From Oceanobacillus limi (GTDB lineage: Bacteria > Bacillota > Bacilli > Bacillales > Amphibacillaceae), in NCBI RefSeq assembly GCF_900111445.1, contig NZ_FOHE01000002.1, forward strand, positions 248,001 to 312,000: a stretch of DNA of 64,000 nucleotides, in the 5' to 3' direction. The notes beneath the pieces are model-generated. The model saw only the letters and a list, made by a program, of their open reading frames with translations, was not told where the DNA came from and did no database searches. The first letter of the stretch is position 1. Each line of letters starts with the position of its first letter. Shown here in pieces: positions 35,049-43,743 of this stretch. Both the position numbers and the translations under genes were made by a program.

Positions 35049-36524
35049 TTATGATTTAGACTTGTTAATGGGCTGCCGATAGTTATTTTTAGGATGGACA
35101 ATACTTGGCCTACTTTTTGTAAACGGAACGGGAATCCGTAATAAGATATGAAACATCGCCGTCAAATTAAAAGGAATAAACGGCCAAAGATACGGTGTGC
35201 GAATCGAGCGAAGACTTGCAAGAAATACAATAAATGACGTAAAGCTTATTAAAAAGCCAATCAGTCCAAAAAACGCTGTTGCAAGTATCATATATAGGTT
35301 ACCTATTTTATTTGCCACACTTAATTCATAACTCGGCGTAACATATGAGCCTATTGCACTAATGGAAATATATAGTATTACTTCCGGACTTAACATCCCT
35401 ACATCAATTGCTATTTGCCCGATTAATACGGCTGCAATTAAGCCCATTGCAGTTGAAAGAGCAGTTGGTGTATGAATCGCAGCCATTCGCAAAAATTCAA
35501 TACCGACTACACCTAATATGATTTGGATTACAATAGGTATATTCCCTTCATCATTTGGGCCAATAAAAGATAATGCTTTTGGCAATAAAGACGGTTCCAT
35601 GACAAATAATAACCATACTGGTAACAAAAATAACGAAGCAAGAATGGCTAGAAATCTTGTCCATCGAATAAAGGTTCCTACCATTGGTACTTGTCTATGT
35701 TCCTCTGCATGCTGGATGTGATGAAAAAATGTAGTAGGAAGAATGATCACACTTGGTGATGTATCCACCATAATAAGCACATGACCCTCTAACAAATGAC
35801 TCGCAGCAACATCTGGTCGTTCTGTATATCTTACGAGTGGATAGGGATTCCAATTTCGCTTAATAATAAATTCCTCTACGGTTTTCTCAGCCATTGAAAT
35901 CCCATCAACTTCTATTTCATTTATCTTATCCTTGATATATTGCACGAGTCCTGGATCAGCGATGTCTTTTACATAACTAACGCAAATATCAGTTTTGGAT
36001 CGCTCTCCTACTTTCAACATTTCATGCCGTAACCTGGTATCACGAATTCTTCTTCTTGTTAAAGCTGTATTTTCAACAATATTTTCCGTAAATCCATCTC
36101 GTGATCCTCTGATAACCCTCTCAGTGTCCGGTTCCTCCGGCGATCTTCCTGGATAGCTTCTCGTATCAACTACATGTGCATACCGTTCACCATCAATAAA
36201 AACCACAATAAGCCCAGATAAAATTTGATCAACCGCTTCATCCATCGTTTTTACTTTTTCTACTTGTTGATGAATTAGCCGATTCTCTACAATCTCTGGT
36301 ACCTTTCGCTTATTTGATTCATGATCATTTAAATTTACTAATTCCTTTATAACTTCTTGAACAATAAGGCTATCCACTAACCCTGTCAAATAATACAATT
36401 GAATTTTAGTCCTTAAAAGGGTAACTTCACGAAAGCCAACATCATAGGATGTACCTACTCCTACACGTTCCTTCATATATGCTAAATTATCATTTATCTT
36501 TGCAGATATGGGACTCTTAGCCAT
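35049..36524 (-). CDS. spoVAF: Stage V sporulation protein AF (GerA-type A subunit homologue)
   Basis: Spore inner-membrane protein of 491 residues homologous to the A subunits of germinant receptors. An N-terminal soluble region (about 1-285) includes SYPGRSPEEPDTERVIRGSR, the family signature. Four to five transmembrane helices follow (about 285-460), then a basic tail. It modulates DPA channel opening during germination. ATG 36524 is favoured because GGAG is 8 bases upstream. Third gene after spoVAA and spoVAB; spoVAC, AD and AE, which normally stand between AB and AF, are missing here. Confidence 0.93.
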   Translation of the reverse strand: MAKSPISAKINDNLAYMKERVGVGTSYDVGFREVTLLRTKIQLYYLTGLVDSLIVQEVIKELVNLNDHESNKRKVPEIVENRLIHQQVEKVKTMDEAVDQILSGLIVVFIDGERYAHVVDTRSYPGRSPEEPDTERVIRGSRDGFTENIVENTALTRRRIRDTRLRHEMLKVGERSKTDICVSYVKDIADPGLVQYIKDKINEIEVDGISMAEKTVEEFIIKRNWNPYPLVRYTERPDVAASHLLEGHVLIMVDTSPSVIILPTTFFHHIQHAEEHRQVPMVGTFIRWTRFLAILASLFLLPVWLLFVMEPSLLPKALSFIGPNDEGNIPIVIQIILGVVGIEFLRMAAIHTPTALSTAMGLIAAVLIGQIAIDVGMLSPEVILYISISAIGSYVTPSYELSVANKIGNLYMILATAFFGLIGFLISFTSFIVFLASLRSIRTPYLWPFIPFNLTAMFHILLRIPVPFTKSRPSIVHPKNNYRQPINKSKS

Positions 36525-36588
36525 AGTTAACACTCCAATCAATGGTACAGTAATTACACTTTCCTCAACACCTGTTCCTAATCCCGTT

Positions 36589-37017
36589 CTATCTGACTAA
36601 GACGAGCCATTGGAAAAGTGAACCAACAATCTTCCCGAATACAACCGCCATAAGTAACCATAACAATTGCCGTTCTAATCGAATTCGTTTTGTAATAATA
36701 GGAAATACATTTAATACTTCTGTTAATGCTGCGGCAAGCATGCCATTAAACACTCCATGTAACAGCCCCCAAATCAGCAACATAAATAGAGGCTGATCCC
36801 AGGCAACGCCTGTAAAGGATAAATATGTCCCAAAAATGGAACCAACAATCACACAACCAATTAATACCTTTATTAAGCCATTTCCTTTTGTGAGCTGAAT
36901 TAACCTAGGAATAATACCTAAAACAGTTAAAAAGGCAACAAATCCTCCACCTACAGCAAGTCCTCCAGAAAAACCTATCAAAACTTGCAAAGCATTAACC
37001 AGAATGGTCTGTATCAT
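36589..37017 (-). CDS. spoVAB: Stage V sporulation protein AB
   Basis: Membrane protein of 142 residues with about four to five helices (B. subtilis SpoVAB 141). A glycine-rich stretch, GFSGGLAVGGGFVAFL, near residues 15-30 is typical. It belongs to the SpoVA group involved in dipicolinic acid uptake into the forespore. The start lies 23 bases inside spoVAA, so translation is coupled. The next gene downstream is spoVAF. Confidence 0.88.
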   Translation of the reverse strand: MIQTILVNALQVLIGFSGGLAVGGGFVAFLTVLGIIPRLIQLTKGNGLIKVLIGCVIVGSIFGTYLSFTGVAWDQPLFMLLIWGLLHGVFNGMLAAALTEVLNVFPIITKRIRLERQLLWLLMAVVFGKIVGSLFQWLVLVR

Positions 37018-37612
37018 TTAATTTATTCTCATGATGGCTAATATAATTATCAAGGGCTTGCTGATAGTTGAAAATCTCAACTTCTAGTGGACTTGGCTCC
37101 TCATTAAATCGTTTATTAAACCAATGGTTAAAAAAGAGTAACATTCCTAATCCTAAACCAATTGAATACGGTATTTGAATCCAGAGTGGATAGTCATTTT
37201 CTTCACCAGTTAGTAAGTAATGTAGCTTCTGCTGAACCTCCTGCATGCTTACATCATAGTGGAAGTTCATAATAGTCATCGCAGTTCCGATGAACAAAAG
37301 AATCCATACGAAGCTACTCATAATCGTCGAAGGCAATTTTCTTCGTTTGTGTATTCGAACAATTGTATGTGTCGGTCCGATAACTTGTATTTCTAAATTT
37401 GGATACACTTTGTTTAAATGTTCAATGATTAAAAAACTGTCAATTACGACTAGGTCTTGATCTTTTTCAGTAATCCGATAAATCCTCATACTTTCTAGAT
37501 TTTTTTTTGCGTTATATTGTGTTGTTAAGAAGGCGATATCCTTTAACTGAAGCTCTTGCATACGATCTAATTCAAGATTTTTTTTCATTCTTAAGTAAAC
37601 AATTTCAGCCAC
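36995..37612 (-). CDS. spoVAA: Stage V sporulation protein AA
   Basis: Protein of 205 residues (B. subtilis SpoVAA 206) with an N-terminal soluble alpha/beta domain (about 1-95) and two transmembrane helices near 98-118 and 145-165. It is forespore-expressed and part of the SpoVA set for DPA movement. Translation starts at GTG 37612, fixed by AAAGGTGG 8 bases upstream. A sigma-G-like promoter lies just ahead, as expected for the spoVA operon. Confidence 0.88.
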   Translation of the reverse strand: MAEIVYLRMKKNLELDRMQELQLKDIAFLTTQYNAKKNLESMRIYRITEKDQDLVVIDSFLIIEHLNKVYPNLEIQVIGPTHTIVRIHKRRKLPSTIMSSFVWILLFIGTAMTIMNFHYDVSMQEVQQKLHYLLTGEENDYPLWIQIPYSIGLGLGMLLFFNHWFNKRFNEEPSPLEVEIFNYQQALDNYISHHENKLNDTDHSG

Positions 37613-37645
37613 AGCTTATTCCACCTTTATCTATTCGATACTATT

Positions 37646-37675
37646 TAGTATGAGTAGAAAAGCTTATTATTATAA
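37646..37675 (-). promoter_or_regulatory. Sigma-G-like promoter of spoVAA-AB-AF
   Basis: Minus-strand TTATA, 18 bases, CATACTA. The -10 is an exact fit to the forespore sigma-G consensus CATnMTA, and the -35 matches gHATR at four of five positions. It lies about 40 bases before the spoVAA GTG. Confidence 0.6.
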
Positions 37676-37676
37676 T

Positions 37677-37707
37677 AAAAAAATCATCACCGAAGTGATG
37701 ATTTTTT
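37677..37707 (-). terminator. Terminator of the spoIIA operon
   Basis: AAAAAATCATCAC pairs with GTGATGATTTTTT around a short loop, overlapping the sigF stop. Strong in both directions. Confidence 0.9.
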
Positions 37708-38461
37708 AAAGATCCATTTTATCTTTCATATCAAATAATATTTTCTTTTCTAATCGCGAGACTTGTACTTGTGATATGCCTAACCTTTCCGCAACTTCTG
37801 ACTGAGTTTTATCCTTATAATACCTCAGAAATAAAATTAAACGCTCACGTTCATTCAAGCCTCTTATCGCTTCTTGAAGTGATAATTTATCAAACCAACT
37901 AGAGTCCTGATCCGCAATTTGATCTAACAATGTGATCGGATCTCCATCATTTTCAAAAACAGTTTCATGAATTGAGTGCGGTGCTTTGGATGCCTCTTGG
38001 GCATGTACTACTTCTTCAGGTGAAATTTCTAATGCTTCTGCTATTTCATTAACCGTTGGTGAGCGACCGTATTGCTTGGTTAACTCATCTTTCTTTTTGC
38101 GAATCTTATTACCGACTTCTTTTAAGGATCGACTAACTTTCACACTACCATCGTCCCGTAAAAATCGTTGAATCTCTCCAATGATCATCGGTACAGCATA
38201 CGTAGAAAACCGTACATCATAGGATAAATCAAACTTATCAATCGATTTTATCAAGCCAATGCTACCAATTTGAAACAGATCATCTGGATCATATCCTCTA
38301 TTCATAAAGCGTTGAACAACAGACCATACTAAACGAATGTTTTTTTCTACTAGAATGTCTCTTGCATGCTTGTCTCCTTGTTGGCTTCTAGCAATATATT
38401 CTTTCACCTGATCATCGGTTAAGGACTCTTTTTGTTTTTCTTGCTTTACATTAACATCCAT
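37706..38461 (-). CDS. sigF: RNA polymerase sigma factor SigF
   Basis: First forespore-specific sigma factor, 251 residues. Region 2 contains DLFQIGSIGLIKSIDKFD and FSTYAVPMIIGEIQRF. Region 3 includes RSPTVNEIAEALEIS, and region 4 ends with the helix-turn-helix KTQSEVAERLGISQVQVSRL. It is held inactive by SpoIIAB until SpoIIAA is dephosphorylated. It lies 12 bases after spoIIAB and closes the operon. Confidence 0.96.
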   Translation of the reverse strand: MDVNVKQEKQKESLTDDQVKEYIARSQQGDKHARDILVEKNIRLVWSVVQRFMNRGYDPDDLFQIGSIGLIKSIDKFDLSYDVRFSTYAVPMIIGEIQRFLRDDGSVKVSRSLKEVGNKIRKKKDELTKQYGRSPTVNEIAEALEISPEEVVHAQEASKAPHSIHETVFENDGDPITLLDQIADQDSSWFDKLSLQEAIRGLNERERLILFLRYYKDKTQSEVAERLGISQVQVSRLEKKILFDMKDKMDL

Positions 38462-38473
38462 AGGCAGCAGCTC

Positions 38474-38914
38474 CTAATTATAAACCGTTTTACTGTTGGT
38501 TAGCTGCTTCTTCATATGGACTGTTGTACCAACTTCTGGCTTTGAGATTACCTCGACGGAATCCATAAAATTTTCGATGATCGTAAAACCCATCCCAGAT
38601 CTTTCTAAATCTGGTTTGGATGTGTATAATGGCTGTCTAGCTTCATTTACATCTTCAATTCCTATCCCAAAATCCTTAATAACTAAATCAATTTCACCAT
38701 CGTTTAGAACACAAGATATCTCAATCTTATGGTTGGGCTCGTTATTGTACCCGTGAATAATTGCATTTGTAACTGCTTCAGATACTACCGTTTTAATCTC
38801 CGTTAGTTCATCCATTGTTGGATCCAATTGTGCGACAAACGCTGCAACTGTAACCCTAGCAAAAGATTCATTTTCACTTACACTTGAGAACTCGATAAAC
38901 ATTTCATTTTTCAT
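38474..38914 (-). CDS. spoIIAB: Anti-sigma F factor and serine kinase SpoIIAB
   Basis: GHKL-type kinase of 146 residues that binds sigma-F and phosphorylates SpoIIAA. ATP-binding N box is [14 protein letters not shown], the G1-type motif KDFGIGIED, and the G2 region [15 protein letters not shown]. The start overlaps the spoIIAA stop by 4 bases (ATGA). Standard length and order. Confidence 0.96.
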   Translation of the reverse strand: MKNEMFIEFSSVSENESFARVTVAAFVAQLDPTMDELTEIKTVVSEAVTNAIIHGYNNEPNHKIEISCVLNDGEIDLVIKDFGIGIEDVNEARQPLYTSKPDLERSGMGFTIIENFMDSVEVISKPEVGTTVHMKKQLTNSKTVYN

Positions 38915-39264
38915 GAAGCCACCCCCAACGTTTCTAAAGCATACTCCTCGCTCTCCTCTAATCGGACGATTTTAAATAATCCGGACATTTCAAACAATCG
39001 TTTAATGGAAGGAGAAACCGAACATACGACCATTTCGCCCCCTAGCTGTAATACTTCCTTATATCTTCCAAGAACAACCCCTAATCCAGAGCTATCCATA
39101 AAGGATACAGATTCCATATTTAATATGACATGCTTAACGGAATTCGCATACATCGTTTCTTTCCAAACATCTCGTAAGTTTTCTGATTCATGGTGATCTA
39201 TTTCACCAGCTAAACGTACAATTAGCACATCTTCTTTAACGCTAAACGTATAATTTAAGCCCAT
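38911..39264 (-). CDS. spoIIAA: Anti-anti-sigma factor SpoIIAA
   Basis: STAS-domain protein of 117 residues that releases sigma-F from SpoIIAB. The phosphorylated residue is Ser58 in [12 protein letters not shown], the same position as in B. subtilis. GGAGG lies upstream of ATG 39264. It is separated from dacF by about 100 bases that contain a sigma-H-like promoter, so spoIIA can be induced at sporulation onset without dacF. Confidence 0.96.
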   Translation of the reverse strand: MGLNYTFSVKEDVLIVRLAGEIDHHESENLRDVWKETMYANSVKHVILNMESVSFMDSSGLGVVLGRYKEVLQLGGEMVVCSVSPSIKRLFEMSGLFKIVRLEESEEYALETLGVAS

Positions 39265-39296
39265 ATCATTTCCTCCTTACAATTCACTGTAAGTAA

Positions 39297-39327
39297 AGTT
39301 TCTTGATTGACTGGGCAAATTCCTGCC
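39297..39327 (-). promoter_or_regulatory. Sigma-H-like promoter of spoIIAA
   Basis: Minus-strand GCAGGAATTT matches the sigma-H -35 (RnAGGAwWW). A GAAAC-containing segment about 13 bases downstream is an imperfect -10 (RnnGAAT). The B. subtilis spoIIA operon is sigma-H dependent. Confidence 0.5.
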
Positions 39328-39368
39328 TCTAGACAAAAGTAGAAGGAATTCGATCGCAATAGTTAAAC

Positions 39369-40553
39369 TTACTCAAATTTCGACAAATGCTGCAAAGACC
39401 GCTTAAATAAGGTCATGAAAGATGCTTTGTCAACATCATCACCTACGATTAGAGGGGTTTCAGATAATGTTTTTCCATCGTTTTTGACGATAAGCTTTCC
39501 TACCTGCTCCCCTTTTTGTAAAGGTGCTTCTATTTCGTCTTGTAAATCAACAGAGGTGGTTATATTATCTACCGATTCTCCCTTTTGAAAGATTGTACTA
39601 ATGGATTGAGAAGCAACAATATCAATGGTCTTTTGTTCCGATTTTAACAAATCCTTTGTGGATATTACTTCCCCTTTTTCAAATAGTTTTTTCGTCTCAT
39701 AATGGTTAAATGCATAATCCAACATATTTGAGATGGTAGCATTGCGTTTTTTAGGTGAGTCTACACCCATAGCAACAGCAATGACACGCATATCGTTTTT
39801 CTTTGCAGTTGCAGTTAGGCAATATTTTGCCTCATTTGTAAAACCAGTTTTCAATCCATCTACTCCAGGATAGAAACGAACTAACTTATTCGTATTTACT
39901 AGCCAAAATTCGTTTTCTTTCCCTTTGCGCAAATAATCTTCATAAATAGAAGTATATTGTGTAATGGACTCAAATTTTAGTAACTCTTTAGCTATAACTG
40001 CCATATCGTGCGCTGTGCTATAATGATCATCTGCAGGTAATCCAGATACATTTCTAAACTGTGTATCTTTTAACTGCAATTCTTTGACCTTGTCATTCAT
40101 ACGATCAACAAACGCTTCTTCACTACCAGCAATTCGCTCTGCTAATGCAACGCTAGCATCATTACCAGATGCAATGGCAATTCCTTTAAGAAGGTCATTT
40201 ACTGACATCTCCTCTCCAGCTTCTAAAAATATTTGAGAGCCACCCATGGATGCAGCATTTTCACTTATACGTACCATTTCATCTTTTTTCAAATTCCCTT
40301 TTTCTATTTCTTCCATAATTAATAAAAGAGTCATTATTTTTGTCATACTTGCAGGTGGTAATTGTTCAGATGCGTTCTTATCATAAAGTACCTTTCCAGT
40401 ATCCCGTTCAATCAATATAGCCGATTTCGCATCTGAGGCAAGATCTAACGAGTCTTCTGTTTCTTCAGAGTTGTTCTCCTCGGCAAATACAGTTACATTC
40501 ATTCCTGACATCGCCAATAATATTACCATAATCATTAGAACATATTTTTTCAT
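39369..40553 (-). CDS. dacF: D-alanyl-D-alanine carboxypeptidase DacF
   Basis: Forespore penicillin-binding protein of 394 residues, family S11. Signal peptide at 1-24; SxxK in PASMTKIMTL (about residue 68), SGND near 128, and KTGFT near 229. A C-terminal beta domain and membrane-anchoring amphipathic helix (FKRSLQHLSKFE) follow. It regulates cortex peptide cross-linking together with DacB. Located upstream of spoIIAA, as in B. subtilis. Its upstream neighbour there, pupG, is here displaced by a repeat element and pdp. Confidence 0.94.
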   Translation of the reverse strand: MKKYVLMIMVILLAMSGMNVTVFAEENNSEETEDSLDLASDAKSAILIERDTGKVLYDKNASEQLPPASMTKIMTLLLIMEEIEKGNLKKDEMVRISENAASMGGSQIFLEAGEEMSVNDLLKGIAIASGNDASVALAERIAGSEEAFVDRMNDKVKELQLKDTQFRNVSGLPADDHYSTAHDMAVIAKELLKFESITQYTSIYEDYLRKGKENEFWLVNTNKLVRFYPGVDGLKTGFTNEAKYCLTATAKKNDMRVIAVAMGVDSPKKRNATISNMLDYAFNHYETKKLFEKGEVISTKDLLKSEQKTIDIVASQSISTIFQKGESVDNITTSVDLQDEIEAPLQKGEQVGKLIVKNDGKTLSETPLIVGDDVDKASFMTLFKRSLQHLSKFE

Positions 40554-40820
40554 TCTTTATACCTCCAGCAATCAATATAATTCTAGGATTGCCAAGTATA
40601 GACATTTTTATAACCAAATTTAATAAAGTGGTGAATAATTACATAAGGCCTATTCTTAGCTCAGAGATGGAAGGAAAAGCTTGGATTTCAACAAACATTT
40701 TTCACTTTAACATATTATAAATTTATTAAATTGGCTCTTTCGTACATGGTATATTATGCGACGTAAAAAATGTATTCAAAAATGAAGTTGATGGTGGAAT
40801 ACTTAATCCGCCAATGGGGG

Positions 40821-40897
40821 AAGTAGGATTCATCTAACCGTCACTGGATCCAAATAGGGGAAGTAGGATTCATCTAACCGTCACTGGATCCAAATAG
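40821..40897 (+). repeat. 40-bp tandem duplication inside copy 2
   Basis: The block AAGTAGGATTCATCTAACCG plus the next 17 bases occurs twice in a row without mismatch at a period of 40. Copy 1 of the element has it once (as the reverse complement, with small differences). Confidence 0.9.
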
Positions 40898-41340
40898 CGG
40901 AACTACGATCCTCCTAAATCACGAGGTGGAACCTCATTCCGCTAAATGGCCGATATCATTCATTTGGAACATGGTTTTGGTTCCTCATTCCTTTATTCAC
41001 CTATATTAAGTAAAATTTACACTGATTCATGGCTGATAGAGGAATGAGGATCCTCATACACCTAGTTTGGGCGGTATTTTTTGATTTAGCGGAACCACGA
41101 TCCACATCAATAACGAAGTGGTTCCTCATTCCGCTAAATGGCGGATATCATTCATTCGGAGCATGGTTATGGTTCCTCATTCCTTTATCCACCTATATTT
41201 AGTAAAATTCACACTGATTTATGACTGATAGAGGAACGAGGATCCTCATACACCTAGTTTGGCGGTATTTTTGTGATTTAGCGGAACTACGATCCTCCTA
41301 TATAACGAGGTGGAACATCATTCCGCTAAATGGCCGATAT
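40896..41340 (+). repeat. 192-bp tandem repeat unit, about 2.3 copies
   Basis: AGCGGAAC recurs at 40896, 41088 and 41280, exactly 192 bases apart, and the intervening sequences align with scattered substitutions. Each unit contains an AGCGGAAC...GTTCC...TTCCGCT hairpin and a CCTCATTCCT...AGGAATGAGG hairpin. Confidence 0.88.
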
Positions 41341-41452
41341 ATTATTCTTCCGTAACGGTACCGCTAATAAGTGAAAAATTAATAATTACCAACATAAAGT
41401 TACGTCGCATTATATAAATTATCTTCAATAAGTTTACAAAGTGCTGCATTGC

Positions 41453-41508
41453 AAAAAACTCCGAACTGGTTCGAATCCACATGTGAGAATTGAATCAGTT
41501 CGGAGTTT
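41453..41508 (-). terminator. Terminator of deoB-punA-pdp
   Basis: A 13-bp perfect stem, AAACTCCGAACTG with its complement, followed by TTTTTT on the minus strand. Confidence 0.88.
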
Positions 41509-41581
41509 CAGTTGGACTTAGAGATTATTTATCTTAAAATCTTTTCATATAATAGTTAACCTTATAAAAATTGGAAGCAAA

Positions 41582-42886
41582 TTACTCTGTAATAATATCA
41601 TTTATTAGGACTGGTGCTTCAACATTTCCATCTACAATTTCAATACTGTCATATAGTTTTTCTGAAACTGCCTCGAGATCTTCTTGATTGGCATGTATAG
41701 TTAATAAAGACTCGCCTTGTTCAACTACATCACCAACCTTTTTGTGTAGAACAACACCAACTGATAGATCAATTTGAGATTCTTTCGTTGCTCTCCCTGC
41801 TCCAAGCATCATTGCTGCGGTCCCAATTTGATCGGCAATAATAGACGATACGGTACCACTAGTTTTAGCAGGTAATTCTTTTTGAATCGAAGCTTTTGGT
41901 AAAAGACTAGGGTCATCAGCAACCTTATCATCTCCCCCTTGTGAACGTAGGAAGATCTTAAATTGCTCAAACGCCTTTCCGTTTTGTAAGCTTTCCTCTA
42001 GTTTAACTCTTGCTGCTTCTAAATCATTAGCCTTATTTGCTAAAACAACCATTTGACTTCCTAATGTTAGACATAGTTCTGTCAGATCTTTTGGACCATT
42101 TCCTTGTAAAGTATCGATTGCTTCTTTAACTTCTAGAGCATTACCAATTGCATTACCTAGAGGCTGGCTCATATCAGATATAACAGCCATTGTTTTTCTT
42201 CCTACAAGACTACCAATAGAAACCATTGCATTTGCAAGTTCCTTTGCCTCATTTAAGTCCTTCATAAATGCTCCAGCACCTGTTTTTACGTCTAGAACAA
42301 TTGCGTCTGCTCCTGCAGCGATTTTTTTACTCATAATTGAACTAGCTATTAATGGAATTGAATTTACGGTTGCTGTAACATCACGTAAACTATATAGCTT
42401 TTTATCAGCAGGTGTTAAATTGCCGGATTGTCCAATAACAGCGACTTTATTTTTATTTACCAGATCAATAAACTCGTCACTTGAAATTTCCACATGAAAC
42501 CCTGGAACAGATTCTAATTTATCAATTGTTCCACCCGTATGTCCAAGTCCTCTACCACTCATTTTTGCTACTGGTACCCCTACTGATGCGACGAGAGGGG
42601 CTAAAATTAGCGTTGTTGTATCACCAACACCACCAGTTGAATGTTTATCAACTTTTATCCCTTCTATTTGGGATAAATCAATTTGGTCGCCGGATTGAAC
42701 AATTGCTGTAGTTAATGTAGCTCTTTCTTTTTCCGTCATGTCTTGGAAATAAATAGCCATCATCAATGCGCTTACTTGATAATCTGGAATTTCTCCACTA
42801 GTATACTTATCAATAAAAAATTCAATCTCTTGTTCCGTTAGTTCTTGCCCATCACGCTTTTTTTCAATGATGTCATACATCCTCAT
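41582..42886 (-). CDS. pdp: Pyrimidine-nucleoside phosphorylase
   Basis: Phosphorolyses uridine, thymidine and deoxyuridine to base plus (deoxy)ribose-1-phosphate. The 434-residue protein matches B. subtilis Pdp nearly residue for residue at the N-terminus ([10 protein letters not shown]). It carries the family phosphate-binding signature [10 protein letters not shown], then [16 protein letters not shown] precedes ATG 42886. It forms an operon with punA (18 bases upstream) and deoB, completing a nucleoside salvage unit. In B. subtilis pdp lies elsewhere with dra-nupC, so this is a regrouping. Confidence 0.95.
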   Translation of the reverse strand: MRMYDIIEKKRDGQELTEQEIEFFIDKYTSGEIPDYQVSALMMAIYFQDMTEKERATLTTAIVQSGDQIDLSQIEGIKVDKHSTGGVGDTTTLILAPLVASVGVPVAKMSGRGLGHTGGTIDKLESVPGFHVEISSDEFIDLVNKNKVAVIGQSGNLTPADKKLYSLRDVTATVNSIPLIASSIMSKKIAAGADAIVLDVKTGAGAFMKDLNEAKELANAMVSIGSLVGRKTMAVISDMSQPLGNAIGNALEVKEAIDTLQGNGPKDLTELCLTLGSQMVVLANKANDLEAARVKLEESLQNGKAFEQFKIFLRSQGGDDKVADDPSLLPKASIQKELPAKTSGTVSSIIADQIGTAAMMLGAGRATKESQIDLSVGVVLHKKVGDVVEQGESLLTIHANQEDLEAVSEKLYDSIEIVDGNVEAPVLINDIITE

Positions 42887-42904
42887 TCAAATCATCCTCT
42901 ATCA

Positions 42905-43726
42905 TTAATTTGGAATATTGGCTATAATCTTTTTAACAAACCTTAGGAAATCTTCCCTAACTTGCTCTGTTGTTTCGATTACTTCTTGGTGGGTTAGAGG
43001 CTGATCTAAGATTCCGGCAGCCATATTAGAAATACAAGAAATACCTAATACCCTAATTCCAGCATGACCTGCAACAATGACCTCGGGAACAGTTGACATT
43101 CCTACCGCGTCTCCTCCCAATGTCCGTAACATCCGAACTTCAGCAGGGGTTTCATACACAGGACCAGTATTCCCAACATAAACGCCTTGTTGTATCTCCA
43201 AACCGAGTTCTTTTGCACTATTAACTGCTAACTCTATATATTCCCTATCATATACTTTTGACATATCAGGGAAACGAGCCCCTAATTGATCATCGTTTGG
43301 TCCAATAAGTGGATTGCTCCCCATATTATTTATATGATCTGCTATTACCATTAAATTACCTGGCTCAAACGTTTCATTAATGCCGCCTGCAGCATTCGTT
43401 ACGATGATAGAATCAATTCCTAACTCTTTCATTACTCGAACAGGAAATGTCACCTGTTGCATGGTATATCCTTCGTAATAATGAAAACGTCCTTGCATGG
43501 CAATGACTTGCTTTCCTTCTAGAGTACCGATCACTAATTGCCCTTTATGCCCAGACACTGTAGATTCAGGAAAATGAGGAATATCTTTGTAGGATATCTT
43601 TGTAGGATTTTCAATTTCTTCTCCTAAAACCCCTAATCCAGACCCTAGAATTAATCCTAATGTTGGTTTCACTGATAATTTTTCTTGAATGAAATTACTC
43701 GCTTCTTTGATTAATTTTTGATCCAT
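42905..43726 (-). CDS. punA: Purine-nucleoside phosphorylase (PNP I)
   Basis: Trimeric-type PNP of 273 residues acting on guanosine and inosine. Phosphate-binding GSGLG (residues 28-32) and GRFHYYEGY, with TNAAGGIN near residue 110 and the base-binding VGMSTVPE near 190, are all present. B. subtilis orthologue is PupG, also downstream of drm/deoB. It sits 17 bases after deoB. Confidence 0.95.
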   Translation of the reverse strand: MDQKLIKEASNFIQEKLSVKPTLGLILGSGLGVLGEEIENPTKISYKDIPHFPESTVSGHKGQLVIGTLEGKQVIAMQGRFHYYEGYTMQQVTFPVRVMKELGIDSIIVTNAAGGINETFEPGNLMVIADHINNMGSNPLIGPNDDQLGARFPDMSKVYDREYIELAVNSAKELGLEIQQGVYVGNTGPVYETPAEVRMLRTLGGDAVGMSTVPEVIVAGHAGIRVLGISCISNMAAGILDQPLTHQEVIETTEQVREDFLRFVKKIIANIPN

Positions 43727-43743
43727 GTCGTGTCACCATTCCT

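Larger units (their letters stand above)
40750..41416 (+). mobile_element. MITE-like modular repeat element, copy 2
   Basis: Non-coding element of about 667 bp with terminal inverted repeats TATATTATGCGACGTAA and TTACGTCGCATTATATA (16 of 17 match), each starting with TA. The interior has a 40-bp tandem duplication (40821-40860 and 40861-40897) and about 2.3 copies of a 192-bp unit beginning AGCGGAAC at 40896, 41088 and 41280. Each complete unit holds two imperfect hairpins. It is related in reverse orientation to 14374-14820. No transposase and no credible ORF. The left flank, 40554-40749, holds only the dacF upstream region. Confidence 0.8.

Noticed and set aside
40750-41416. Possible CRISPR array
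   Set aside because: The repeated units are 192 bp and adjoin without unique spacers, and no cas genes are near.
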